From assembly GCF_900112935.1 (NCBI RefSeq), contig NZ_FONM01000006.1:62001-126000 (forward strand): a stretch of DNA of 64,000 bases, in the 5' to 3' direction. The position numbers and the translations under genes are program-made. Shown in pieces: positions 34,747-46,110 of this stretch. This stretch comes from Trichococcus pasteurii (GTDB taxonomy: Bacteria; Bacillota; Bacilli; Lactobacillales; Aerococcaceae). The notes beneath the pieces are model-generated. The model did not search any database, was not told where the DNA came from, and was given only the letters and a program-made list of their open reading frames with translations. The number at the start of each line of letters is the position of its first letter. Positions within the stretch are counted from its first letter, which is position 1.

Positions 34747-34974
34747 TTTATTCCCTCCTCCCACATTTCGTTAAATTCATTACTGTCAGAACTTTCTGAA
34801 CTTCTTGAATTTCCAATAGAATACCTTACGACCAGCTGCTTCCACAATATGTAGCGACTTCTTGATACTTTAATTCGTAAATATCGTGCTTTTGATTATG
34901 AAAATAAAAAATGAAGCGCAACCATGGTTATTTTATTTTGTGGGGAAATCTGAGACAGATTGCTTCCGTCGTGG

Positions 34975-35146
34975 GGCAACCGGAGGAGAGCGGGCTCGTT
35001 TTTTAGCTCTTCTCCGGTTGCCAGGTCCTCGCTGGAAATCAGATACCGCCTGAGCCGCCCTCCTCCGGTTGGGCGGTCCTCATCGGAGGTGACGGCCTAT
35101 TTTCGGTGTTGACCTCCGGACGGATGGTGCTTGGCCGGAAGTCCGT
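34975..35146. repeat. GC-rich hairpin array between divergent genes
   Basis: The first element is a 17-bp stem with a single G:T, GGCAACCGGAGGAGAGC (34975-34991) against 35006-35022. It is in inverted phase, with CCGGAG outside-in. Two further CTCCGG...CCGGAG-type units follow near 35070-35095 and 35112-35140. This array lies between two divergent transcription units, not in a 3' UTR. Confidence 0.8.
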
Positions 35147-35332
35147 TCCCACTCATTGTTATGCGGGTTAGAGAGAACAGCATTTATGCGCTTTGCATTA
35201 TCACGGAAAAGATCCCTGTCCGGATACTTGGAAAGGCTATTGAAGTCGTATTTGATTTGTAATGAATCGAATTATATATTTACTACAAATAAAATATTTT
35301 ATTTTGTCCGCAATATTTATCGTTTATTAGAG

Positions 35333-35364
35333 TATAATGATAATAACGGCAAGTGGTCTGCCGT
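35333..35364 (+). promoter_or_regulatory. -10 box and leader hairpin of the Ltp-like gene
   Basis: A perfect TATAAT (35333-35338) is followed by the hairpin ACGGCA-AGTGGTC-TGCCGT (35346-35364) near the expected transcript start. It could be an operator or a 5' stabiliser. The -35 is weak. Confidence 0.5.
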
Positions 35365-35417
35365 TGGACGTTGCTTTTCTCTATACGGAACCGAAAAATA
35401 TGAGGGGGTAAAAAGAA

Positions 35418-36164
35418 ATGAAAACGATTGGTAAATGGATTGGCGGCCTGACGATTTTCAGTATTTTAATTGCTTTATTTTCAATGATTTCACCTATTAT
35501 TTTAGTTATTGGAGGACTTGGCATTTGGTACTATACAAAGAAAGAACCGAATCCTCAAAAAATGAAAATCTCTGTAGTAGCTACGGTTATCGGCCTATTC
35601 GGCTGCATTATCTTGCTCGGTTCCGGCGGATCTGATTCCGAATCCAGCGCTGATAATAATGCCAATACTTCAACGGCTAAACAAACAGAGAAAGCTGAAG
35701 TTGCTGAACCAGAAACCGCTTCTTCCGAGAGCGTTATTGCTGAAGTTGCTGCACCAGAGGCCGCTTCTTCTGAGAGCGTTGTTGTTGAAGAACCTAGTAT
35801 CGTTGAAGAGCCAGTAGCGACTGTACCAAGCGAACCTGTTGTAGCGTCAGCTCCAGCTCCTGCTGCTCCTGAAGTTTCAAGAGAATTTAGAAATGCACTA
35901 GGTAGCGCAAATGACTACCTTAATTTTACGAGTTTTTCTAAATCTGGGCTTTATGACCAACTGATATATGAAGGATTTCCTGAAGATGCAGTACAATACG
36001 CTGTCGATAATGTGGTAACGGATTGGAATGCGAATGCTCTTCAAACAGCTATTGATTATTTAGACTTCTCTTCGTTCTCCGATCAAGGTTTGTATGATCA
36101 ATTGATTTACGAAGGTTACTCGGCAGAACAAGCGCAATATGCAATTGATAATTTACCTGGGTAA
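35418..36164 (+). CDS. Ltp-family (superinfection-exclusion-like) membrane protein
   Basis: The 248-residue protein has two N-terminal hydrophobic segments (about 8-35 and 53-72). An Ala/Glu/Pro/Ser-rich spacer (about 80-150) follows. Two C-terminal repeats of about 45 residues (LGSANDYLNFTSFSKSGLYDQLIYEGF and the similar LQTAIDYLDFSSFSDQGLYDQLIYEGY stretches) match the Ltp host-surface lipoprotein repeat. In phage TP-J34, Ltp stops DNA injection by a second phage. Here the second hydrophobic segment ends in LFGC, which could be a lipobox, though two helices suggest a true membrane anchor. GAGGGGG precedes the ATG. Confidence 0.85.
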   Translation: MKTIGKWIGGLTIFSILIALFSMISPIILVIGGLGIWYYTKKEPNPQKMKISVVATVIGLFGCIILLGSGGSDSESSADNNANTSTAKQTEKAEVAEPETASSESVIAEVAAPEAASSESVVVEEPSIVEEPVATVPSEPVVASAPAPAAPEVSREFRNALGSANDYLNFTSFSKSGLYDQLIYEGFPEDAVQYAVDNVVTDWNANALQTAIDYLDFSSFSDQGLYDQLIYEGYSAEQAQYAIDNLPG

Positions 36165-36206
36165 ATAAAAGAACCCCACGCTTCGAAAAATTCAAAAAAA
36201 AAAAAA

Positions 36207-36252
36207 AAAGAGGTTCAAAAACGTTGATATACAAACGTTTTTGAACCTCTTT
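36207..36252. terminator. bidirectional terminator between the Ltp-like gene and sufB
   Basis: Perfect 19-bp arms (AAAGAGGTTCAAAAACGTT and complement) lie next to a 16-nt run of A at 36194-36209. It serves both convergent units. Confidence 0.93.
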
Positions 36253-36257
36253 TTACA

Positions 36258-37648
36258 TTAACCCACTGACCCTTCCATTTCATACGCAATCAGTCTGTTC
36301 AACTCGACTGCATACTCCATCGGAAGTTCTTTGGTGAATGGCTCGACGAAGCCCATGACGATCATTTCGGTCGCTTGCGACTCGCTGAGGCCACGGCTCA
36401 TCAGGTAGTACAGTTGCTCTTCGGAGATTTTGGAAACTTTCGCTTCGTGCTCCAGGGAGACATTACCGTTGTGGATTTCGTTGAACGGAATCGTGTCGGA
36501 AGTGGAGATGTCATCCATGATGATCGTATCGCATTCGATATGCGAGATCGATCCTTCCGATTTCTTGCCGAACTTCACTTGTCCACGGTAGTTTACTGCC
36601 CCGCCGTCTTTGGCGATCGACTTAGAGACGATCGAACTGGATGTGTACGGTGCGTTGTGGATCATTTTCGCGCCGGTATCCTGCTGTTGGCCTTTGCCGG
36701 CGAAAGCTACGGAAAGCATCGTTCCTTTGGCGCCGCGTCCGTTCAGGATGACACTCGGGTATTTCATGGTCACTTTTGATCCCAAGTTGCCGTCGATCCA
36801 TTCCATCGTCGCGTTTTCCAAGGCTACAGCACGTTTCGTCACCAGGTTATAGACATTGCCTGACCAGTTTTGGATGGTCGTGTAGCGGCAGTAGGCGTCC
36901 TTCTTCACGATGATCTCAACGACTGCGCAATGCAGGCTGTCGGCCGAATAAGTCGGTGCGGTACAGCCTTCGACATAGTGTACGCTGGCGCCTTCGTCGA
37001 CGACGATCAGCGTGCGTTCGAATTGGCCGGAACCTTCGTTGTTGATACGGAAGTAAGTCTGCAATGGCACATCGCATATGACGCCTTTCGGCACATAGAT
37101 GAACGTGCCACCGGACCAAACAGCCGAATTCAAGGCCGCTTCGAAGTTGTCAGTCGGCGGTACAATGCTGGCGAAGTATTCCTTGAAGATTTCCGGATAT
37201 TCCTTCAGGGCAGTGTCCGTATCGGTAAAGATAATGCCCAATTTCTCGAACTCATCCTTCATGTTGTGGTAGACGGCTTCCGACTCATACTGGACCGTTA
37301 CGCCGGCCAGATATGCGCGCTCAGCTTCTGGGATCCCGATTTTTTCGAAAGTTTCCTTGATTTCGTCAGGCACATCTTCCCAGGTTCTGGCTACTTTATC
37401 GGTTGCCTTCTGGAAATAAGTGATTTCGTCGAATTTCAGATGGGATAAATCCGGTCCCCAATTCGGCAAGGTTGATTTATGGTAGGCTTCCAATGATTTC
37501 AGACGGAAATCCAACATCCATTCCGGCTCTTCTTTTGATTCGGATATTTCCCTGACGATTTCTTCAGTCAGTCCTTTTCCGGTGGAATAGATGATTTTTG
37601 CGTCGTCATGAAAGCCAAATTTATAATCGTCAACTACTGGTACTTCGC

Positions 37649-37652
<4 letters not shown>
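36258..37652 (-). CDS. sufB: Fe-S cluster assembly scaffold SufB
   Basis: The 464-residue scaffold subunit has the right-handed beta-helix core and the family stretches [21 protein letters not shown] and [22 protein letters not shown]. The latter has the conserved cysteines. With SufC and SufD it builds Fe-S clusters in the cytoplasm. It overlaps sufU by 4 nt and ends the operon. Confidence 0.97.
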
Positions 37653-40645
<2,993 letters not shown>

Positions 40646-40656
40646 GTGACGTCCTC

Positions 40657-41430
40657 CTATTCTTCATCCAAATGGATATCTAGACCTAATTCGTCGCGGA
40701 TGCCGCGGTAGCCTTCCGCTTCCAGACGTTTCGCCAGGCTGGCGTCGCCGGATTTCACGATGCGGCCGTCCATCATGACATGGACGAATGTAGGGTGTAC
40801 ATAATTCAAGAGACGTTGGTAGTGGGTGATGATCAGGACGCCGAAGTCGGGACCGGACATCAGGTTCACGCCTTTGGAAACGACTTTCAAAGCATCGATA
40901 TCCAAACCGGAGTCGATTTCGTCAAGGATGGCGAATTTCGGTTCGATCATCATCAACTGCAGGATTTCGTTGCGTTTCTTTTCTCCGCCTGAGAAGCCTT
41001 CGTTCAAATAGCGTTCAGCCATTTCTTCCGGCATGTTCAGGATTTCCATTTTTTCGTCCAATTTTTTGATGAAGTTCATGACCGAAATTTTGTCGTCTTC
41101 CGGGCGGCGGGCATTGATGGCTGCGCGCATGAATTCAGCGTTTGTGATGCCGGCGATTTCGCTCGGATATTGCATCGCCAGGAACAGACCTGCGCGTGCG
41201 CGTTCGTCGACTTCCATTTCCGTCACATCTTCACCGTCCAAAAGAATCTGGCCTTGCGTGATCGTGTAGCTCGGATGACCCATGATTGCTTGTGACAGAG
41301 TCGATTTACCCGTACCGTTCGGCCCCATGATGGCGTGGATCTCACCGGTGTTCATCACCAGGTTGACACCCTTCAAAATTTGTTTATCCTCAATGGAGAC
41401 ATGCAGATCTATTATTTCTAAAGTAGACAT
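40657..41430 (-). CDS. sufC: Fe-S cluster assembly ATPase SufC
   Basis: The 257-residue ABC ATPase has Walker A GPNGTGKST near residue 36, signature FSGGEKKR and Walker B FAILDEIDSGLD. It drives conformational change of SufB-SufD. GAGGAG precedes the ATG. It is the first gene of the operon, with a promoter at 41490. Confidence 0.97.
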   Translation of the reverse strand: MSTLEIIDLHVSIEDKQILKGVNLVMNTGEIHAIMGPNGTGKSTLSQAIMGHPSYTITQGQILLDGEDVTEMEVDERARAGLFLAMQYPSEIAGITNAEFMRAAINARRPEDDKISVMNFIKKLDEKMEILNMPEEMAERYLNEGFSGGEKKRNEILQLMMIEPKFAILDEIDSGLDIDALKVVSKGVNLMSGPDFGVLIITHYQRLLNYVHPTFVHVMMDGRIVKSGDASLAKRLEAEGYRGIRDELGLDIHLDEE

Positions 41431-41489
41431 AAATTAACTCCTCACAATCTATATATTTTAATCGAACCTTCATTATTGACACTACGACT

Positions 41490-41518
41490 ATTTTAACCCA
41501 ATTGAAAACCTTTCGCAA
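41490..41518 (-). promoter_or_regulatory. probable suf operon promoter
   Basis: On the minus strand TTGCGA (41513-41518) and TAAAAT (41490-41495) are 17 bp apart, about 60 bp before sufC. I see no further operator. Confidence 0.5.
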
Positions 41519-41685
41519 TGGAATCATTATGAAAACCCATTTAATCAACGATAATTTTTTTCAATTTATAATCATTATAAACTATCAACCCGGTTTGTCC
41601 ACTCATAAGAACGATTCTTTCCCATATTCTCAATTATGATGTAAAATGGTGAAAATCAGTCATCAGCGAAAGGAAGACAACATAT

Positions 41686-42411
41686 ATGAGACCATTGATC
41701 GGCATCACCGGCAACCAATTACTGGAAGCTGTCCCGGCTTTTTCAGGGATATCCGTCGCCTACACCCCCATCGGATTCGTGAAAGGGGTCCAGGCCGCAG
41801 GAGGCAATCCGCTGATCCTTCCGATCGGCGCGCCCGAAACGGCAGCGGACTACGTCGCCAAAATCGATGGGCTGTTGTTGACCGGGGGACAGGATGTATC
41901 ACCGAACTTTTACGGCGAGGAACCGAGCCTGCACATCGGTGCGACATTCCCATTGCGCGACGACTTCGAAATGGCGCTTGTGGCGGAAGCCTTGAAACAG
42001 AAGAAACCGATCCTGGCTGTCTGCCGCGGCTTGCAGATTTTGAACGTCCAGATGGGTGGCAGCCTGTATCAGGACCTTGCGCATGAATATCCGGATATGC
42101 GCATCCAGCATCAGCAGAAGACCGACTTCAAGTATGCGACCCACTCCGTCATCGTGACCGAAGGCAGCCACCTCCATGAACTCGTTGGCGAAAAGCTGTC
42201 GGTGAATTCTTTCCACCACCAAGCGCTGAAGGTCGTTGCCAAGGGCTTGCAGCCGGTCGGATACAGCCCCGACGGTCTTGTCGAAGCCGTCGAAGCGACC
42301 GATCCGGAACAAAGCATCCTCGCTATCCAATGGCACCCGGAGACGATGATACCGGAAGCCAAAAACATGCGACTGTTCTTTGAGGATCTGGTCGCGCGGG
42401 CGACGCGCTAG
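41686..42411 (+). CDS. class I glutamine amidotransferase-like peptidase C26
   Basis: The 241-residue protein has the class I GATase triad: Cys113 in LAVCRGLQ and the His and Glu of QWHPE near residue 219. A LLLTGGQDVSP motif lies near residue 65. It matches the gamma-glutamyl-gamma-aminobutyrate hydrolase (PuuD-like) group, which cleaves gamma-glutamyl bonds. GAAAGGA precedes the ATG. It is alone, with no putrescine genes near, so the substrate is open. Confidence 0.9.
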   Translation: MRPLIGITGNQLLEAVPAFSGISVAYTPIGFVKGVQAAGGNPLILPIGAPETAADYVAKIDGLLLTGGQDVSPNFYGEEPSLHIGATFPLRDDFEMALVAEALKQKKPILAVCRGLQILNVQMGGSLYQDLAHEYPDMRIQHQQKTDFKYATHSVIVTEGSHLHELVGEKLSVNSFHHQALKVVAKGLQPVGYSPDGLVEAVEATDPEQSILAIQWHPETMIPEAKNMRLFFEDLVARATR

Positions 42412-42433
42412 GAGCATTTCGGGTTTCGGGGCT

Positions 42434-42612
42434 CAGCTCCGGCGAGGATTCCTTCGCCGGAGTTGGGGTCGGAAAGGTTTCGCGTCCTCCGGTGAGAAAA
42501 ACCTCGCCGGAGGACGAACAGGATAATCAATCTGTCCTCCTGCCAAGATTCTCTCGCCGGAGGACAGACCTATCCGCGGCCGGCTCCTCCGGCCAACCCG
42601 GCCTTCGCCGGA
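42434..42612. repeat. GC-rich hairpin array, four units
   Basis: Units lie at 42434-42465, 42484-42515, 42532-42567 and 42583-42612, a period close to 50 bp. Outer arms differ but pair: CAGCTCCGG/CCGGAGTTG, GTCCTCCGG/CCGGAGGAC and CTGTCCTCC/GGAGGACAG. Confidence 0.88.
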
Positions 42613-42619
42613 ACAAATT

Positions 42620-42667
42620 AAAAAATCAAAAAGGCAAGCACTCGGACCCGATGTCCGGCTGCTTGCC
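42620..42667 (-). terminator. terminator of the gcvH unit
   Basis: GGCAAGCA and TGCTTGCC arms are followed by TTTTTGATTTTTT on the minus strand. Confidence 0.85.
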
Positions 42668-42688
42668 TCTTTATATTTTCACATTCGT

Positions 42689-43045
42689 TTACAGTCCGGA
42701 TTCGTTCTGCAATGCTTCGAAAGCTTCCTCCGAGACGTCCGTAAGTTCGACGATCCAGTTCACTGCTGCATCGGTGCTGTTCAGGTTCTCCGGATTGTTT
42801 TCCAATGCTTCGTTGACGGCCGTGATCGTGCCCGCCAATGGCGAAGCCAAGTCGGTCATCGCTTTGGCGGCTTCGACCCCGATCAGGGTGTCGGTCGTTT
42901 TGATCACACCCGTTTCCGGAAGGTCGATGAAGCTGACTTCTCCCAGATCGTCCTGGCCTTTTTCGGACAGCCCGATGATGTACTTGTCCGCCTCCTTCTT
43001 GATCCAGAAGCCGCTCTCGCTGTATTTCACTGTGTTTTCAGACAT
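42689..43045 (-). CDS. gcvH: glycine cleavage H-like lipoyl carrier protein
   Basis: The 118-residue lipoyl-domain protein keeps the lipoylation Lys (K61) in GVEAAKAMTDLASPLAG. No gcvT or gcvP genes are in the window. In Bacillus subtilis GcvH acts as the carrier from which lipoyl groups are moved to other enzymes, and it lies next to the ArsC-like yusI. The same pair is seen here (18-bp gap). GGAGG precedes the ATG. Confidence 0.9.
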   Translation of the reverse strand: MSENTVKYSESGFWIKKEADKYIIGLSEKGQDDLGEVSFIDLPETGVIKTTDTLIGVEAAKAMTDLASPLAGTITAVNEALENNPENLNSTDAAVNWIVELTDVSEEAFEALQNESGL

Positions 43046-43063
43046 GTTGTTTTCCTCCTTCGC

Positions 43064-43417
43064 TTATTTCCAGGTAGTCGTTAATTTTTCTTCGTCGTGG
43101 CCGACCGTGATCTGCTTGCCGTCCGTGACGAATGGCCGGCGGATCAGCATGCCGTCCGATTCCAGCAGGTCCAGTGCTTCCTCCAGGTCCATGCTGTCGA
43201 GCTTGTCCTTCAGCTGCATTTCCTTGTACAGGTTGCCGCTCGTGTTGAAGATGCGGCGCAGCGTCAGATTTCCGGTTGCGATCGCTTGGCGGATGCTTTC
43301 CCGTTCTGGACGTTCTTCGCGGATGTCCTTCAATTCGTAGGCGATGCCCTCTTCGTCGAACCAGGCCCGCGTCTTTTTGCAGGTCGAGCATTGGGGATGT
43401 TGGTAGATGGTGATCAT
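43064..43417 (-). CDS. ArsC/Spx-like thioredoxin-fold protein
   Basis: The 117-residue protein has the N-terminal CSTCKKT motif (Cys9, Cys12) and the RRPFVTDGK ending of the ArsC/YffB/Spx group. These are reductases or RNA-polymerase-binding regulators; a CxxC motif alone does not decide. Its neighbour gcvH suggests the YusI type. AAGGAGG precedes the ATG. Confidence 0.88.
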   Translation of the reverse strand: MITIYQHPQCSTCKKTRAWFDEEGIAYELKDIREERPERESIRQAIATGNLTLRRIFNTSGNLYKEMQLKDKLDSMDLEEALDLLESDGMLIRRPFVTDGKQITVGHDEEKLTTTWK

Positions 43418-43446
43418 GCAATTGCCTCCTTGGGTTAGGGTTAGGG

Positions 43447-44643
43447 TCAGATACCGAAATGTTCGTCCTCTTCCGAGAACATGTAGCTGCGGTAATGGTA
43501 GCGCATCGACATGACCAGTCCGATTCCCAGCATATTGCCGAGGAGCGCCGAACCCCCTTGCGAGATGAACGGCAACGGGATACCGGTGATCGGCAACAGC
43601 CCGATCGTCATGCCGATATTTTCCAATACGTGGAACAGGATCATCATGATGACGCCCGTCGCCATGTAGGCATAAAATTCATTTTTCGTATCGAAGCAGA
43701 TGCGGATCATCTGATAGATCAGCAGGAAATAGATGAAAATGAGAAAACACCCGCCGATGAAGCCGAAATTCTCGCCGATCGTGGAGAAGATCATATCGGA
43801 AACGCGCACCGGCACGTAGACTTCGGAAACGCCGAGGCCTTTGCCGAACAGTTTGCCTGATCCGATCGCTTTCATGCTTTGCGCCAGTTGATAGGCATCG
43901 CCGGTGCTGTCCCCGAATGGGTCGAGCCAGGAATCGATCCGGGCGAATTGGTAATTCTGGAAGCCGAAATTCAGGAGCACATCGCGGTTGTAGACAACCA
44001 GGTAGATGAGCAGCGATCCGATGGCACCGATCGTACCGAACACGGGCAGCAGGATTTTCCAGGATACGCCGGAAAGGAATGTCATGCCGATGATGATCGC
44101 CAGGAACACGAGTGTCGTCCCGAGGTCATTCTGCAGGATGACCAGCAGTAGCGGCGCCGCCGACCACATGGCGATCTTGAGAAGCAGGTTCATGTCGGTC
44201 TTTTCGGTCCGGTCATCGATCTGCATGTTGTGCTCGGTGATGACCCGCGCCAACATGATGATGAGGGCGACTTTCACGACTTCTGAAGGCTGGAAGGTGA
44301 CGCCGCCGAAGCGGAACCAACTTTTCGCCCCTTGCAGCGCATAGGTGTTGCGGTCATAGAAAATGAGGACCAGGAACAGTAACAGGATGCCGGCCCCGTA
44401 TGCAATCGGCGCGACTTTCCAGAGTTGTTCGGAATCGAAATGCATCACGATGGCGGCGGCTATGATGCCGATGCCGTACCAGACAAGCTGCATGATGGTC
44501 GTACCGATGCCGCCGTCCGTCTGCAGGACAGTAGTTGAATAAATCGTCAGGACGCTGATGATGGCCAGAAGGAACACGGACAGGATAATGCCGTAATCGA
44601 TCTTCGAAACATCCGCATTCTGCGTAGTTTGTTGATTTCGCAT
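43447..44643 (-). CDS. RodA/FtsW SEDS-family peptidoglycan polymerase
   Basis: The 398-residue protein has about ten membrane helices and SEDS signatures, including the GGVTFQPSEVVKVALI loop and GIPLPFISQGGSALLGNM near the C-terminus. SEDS proteins polymerise glycan strands with a class B PBP. Rod-elongation (RodA) fits better than FtsW by the YDRNTYALQGAKSWF loop, but this is not certain. GAAAGGA precedes the start. Confidence 0.92.
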   Translation of the reverse strand: MRNQQTTQNADVSKIDYGIILSVFLLAIISVLTIYSTTVLQTDGGIGTTIMQLVWYGIGIIAAAIVMHFDSEQLWKVAPIAYGAGILLLFLVLIFYDRNTYALQGAKSWFRFGGVTFQPSEVVKVALIIMLARVITEHNMQIDDRTEKTDMNLLLKIAMWSAAPLLLVILQNDLGTTLVFLAIIIGMTFLSGVSWKILLPVFGTIGAIGSLLIYLVVYNRDVLLNFGFQNYQFARIDSWLDPFGDSTGDAYQLAQSMKAIGSGKLFGKGLGVSEVYVPVRVSDMIFSTIGENFGFIGGCFLIFIYFLLIYQMIRICFDTKNEFYAYMATGVIMMILFHVLENIGMTIGLLPITGIPLPFISQGGSALLGNMLGIGLVMSMRYHYRSYMFSEEDEHFGI

Positions 44644-44707
44644 GATTAAATCCTTTCTTTCAAAAACAATGGGCGTGCTATCTTTTCATTATATAGAAAC
44701 TTCGCCC

Positions 44708-44754
44708 AAAAAAAAAGGCGCCGAGGTTTAAAAAAACCTAAACCTCTTTGCCCC
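44708..44754 (-). terminator. terminator of the YihY-family gene
   Basis: GAGGTTTA and TAAACCTC arms, extended by GGC/GCC, are followed by a long T run on the minus strand. Confidence 0.8.
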
Positions 44755-44770
44755 GTCTTTCCGGATTCAA

Positions 44771-45760
44771 TCATTTGTCTGCTTGTTTGTTCGCTTGGAT
44801 GCGCAGCTTTTTGCGGATCAGACGCCGTTTCAGCGATTGTTCATTGACGGTCAGCGCCAATGCGTTCTTCGAATAACGGATCGCATAGCGGCTCTCTTCC
44901 TTCAGAACGACCGGCAACGGCCGGAAATAGTGGTACAGCATCACATTGAGAAAGCCCCCAAGGATCAGCACCGTCCCCATCAGATATAACCACAACAGCA
45001 GCGTGATCACGACGCCGATCGCACTGTTCCCGATTGTCTGGCTGCCGGCGACTCCGACATACAAGGAGAACAGCTGCGAAATCAACAGGAAACCTATCGT
45101 TGCGAATGCCGCACCCGGTACAGCAAATTTGAATGACCAACGCACATTCGGCACCACGAAATAAATGACCGTCATGATGATGGAGATGATCAGGAAGGCC
45201 CCGATCCAACGGACATTTTCGAAAGCGGTGATGAAATCCAACCGGATGGACAAGAACTCTTCGAAGAAATCACGGATATATCTCCCGAACATGAACAGGA
45301 AGGCGACAAGCGCAATCATGGCGACCAACAGAAAAGCGATCACGAACGAAAAGACCCTGTGGACGATGAAATTTTTGCGCATCTTCGTATTGTACACTTG
45401 ATTCAAAACATTCTGAAAGACATTGAAGGCTTTCGAAGCTGTCCAGATCGACAGCACCAGCCCGAATGAAACCACCCCGCCACTGCCGCTGTTCAAGTAC
45501 TGTTCCAGTATCGGCGTGAGCGTATTGCTGATTTCAAGCGGCAAGGCCATCTCCACGTAAGCCAGCACCTGCTCCCGCGGCAACGGCAGCAACGGGATGA
45601 TGTTCCCCAGCAACAACAGGGTCGGAAGCAGCGCCAACAGCACATAGTAAGCCATCTCAGCTGATTGCCGTCCGATCTCCATCCGGCCCCAATGCTGTTG
45701 GAACAGGACGATGATTTGGCGAATTTTTGGATTTTTGATGTATTTCCTTAGTGCGTTCAT
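44771..45760 (-). CDS. YihY/BrkB-family membrane protein
   Basis: The 329-residue protein has about six membrane helices and family stretches AEMAYYVLLALLPTLLLL near residue 34 and FGLVLSIWTASKAFNVF near residue 100. A basic cytosolic tail (SLKRRLIRKKLRIQANK) follows. It was once misnamed RNase BN. Its function is not established; some members affect envelope physiology. A terminator separates it from rodA. Confidence 0.9.
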   Translation of the reverse strand: MNALRKYIKNPKIRQIIVLFQQHWGRMEIGRQSAEMAYYVLLALLPTLLLLGNIIPLLPLPREQVLAYVEMALPLEISNTLTPILEQYLNSGSGGVVSFGLVLSIWTASKAFNVFQNVLNQVYNTKMRKNFIVHRVFSFVIAFLLVAMIALVAFLFMFGRYIRDFFEEFLSIRLDFITAFENVRWIGAFLIISIIMTVIYFVVPNVRWSFKFAVPGAAFATIGFLLISQLFSLYVGVAGSQTIGNSAIGVVITLLLWLYLMGTVLILGGFLNVMLYHYFRPLPVVLKEESRYAIRYSKNALALTVNEQSLKRRLIRKKLRIQANKQADK

Positions 45761-45858
45761 TGCTTTTTCCTCCCGCCAAGCTCTATAGCTTAATCATAGC
45801 CAAAAGCGGCTCTGATTGCCACAGATAAGCATTGAGAATGCTAGTGCTAGCGATCTGC

Positions 45859-46046
45859 CCTGCTCCGGGGAAGGCGGTCCTCGCCGGAGATGAGCATCCC
45901 GGAAAACTGTCACCTCCGGCCACGTCGGCTTCGCCGGAGTTCGCCTGCCGGATTGCGCCCTCTCCTCCGACCAACATTCGCTCGCCGAAGTTGATCGCCG
46001 GCACGCACGCTGTTCTCCGGCCAGCGTTCCGCTCCGGCAGCCGGCA
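45859..46046. repeat. GC-rich hairpin array, four units
   Basis: Units are centred near 45874, 45926, 45976 and 46026, again close to 50 bp apart. They lie between the YihY gene start and the ilvE end. Confidence 0.82.
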
Positions 46047-46110
46047 ACGACAAAAAACAGCCCTCTTCCAGCACAAAGGCCTTAGAGAGCTGCATTTCTA
46101 TCTATCTAGC

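Noticed and set aside
34747-34970. Possible T-box or riboswitch before the amino-acid operon
   Set aside because: No T-box core, no SAM or lysine riboswitch core and no terminator hairpin could be found.
36194-36209. 16-nt A run as a phase-variation tract
   Set aside because: It lies after the Ltp-like stop codon and beside a terminator, where slippage would not alter a protein.
42434-42612. Evenly spaced hairpin repeats with spacers, resembling a CRISPR array
   Set aside because: Repeats are too different from one another, arrays have only three or four units, spacers are shared between loci, and no cas gene is present.
43418-43450. GGGTTAGGGTTAGGG telomere-like repeat
   Set aside because: It is only a few units long and lies between arsC-like and rodA as ordinary intergenic sequence, so no telomere or phage end is implied.
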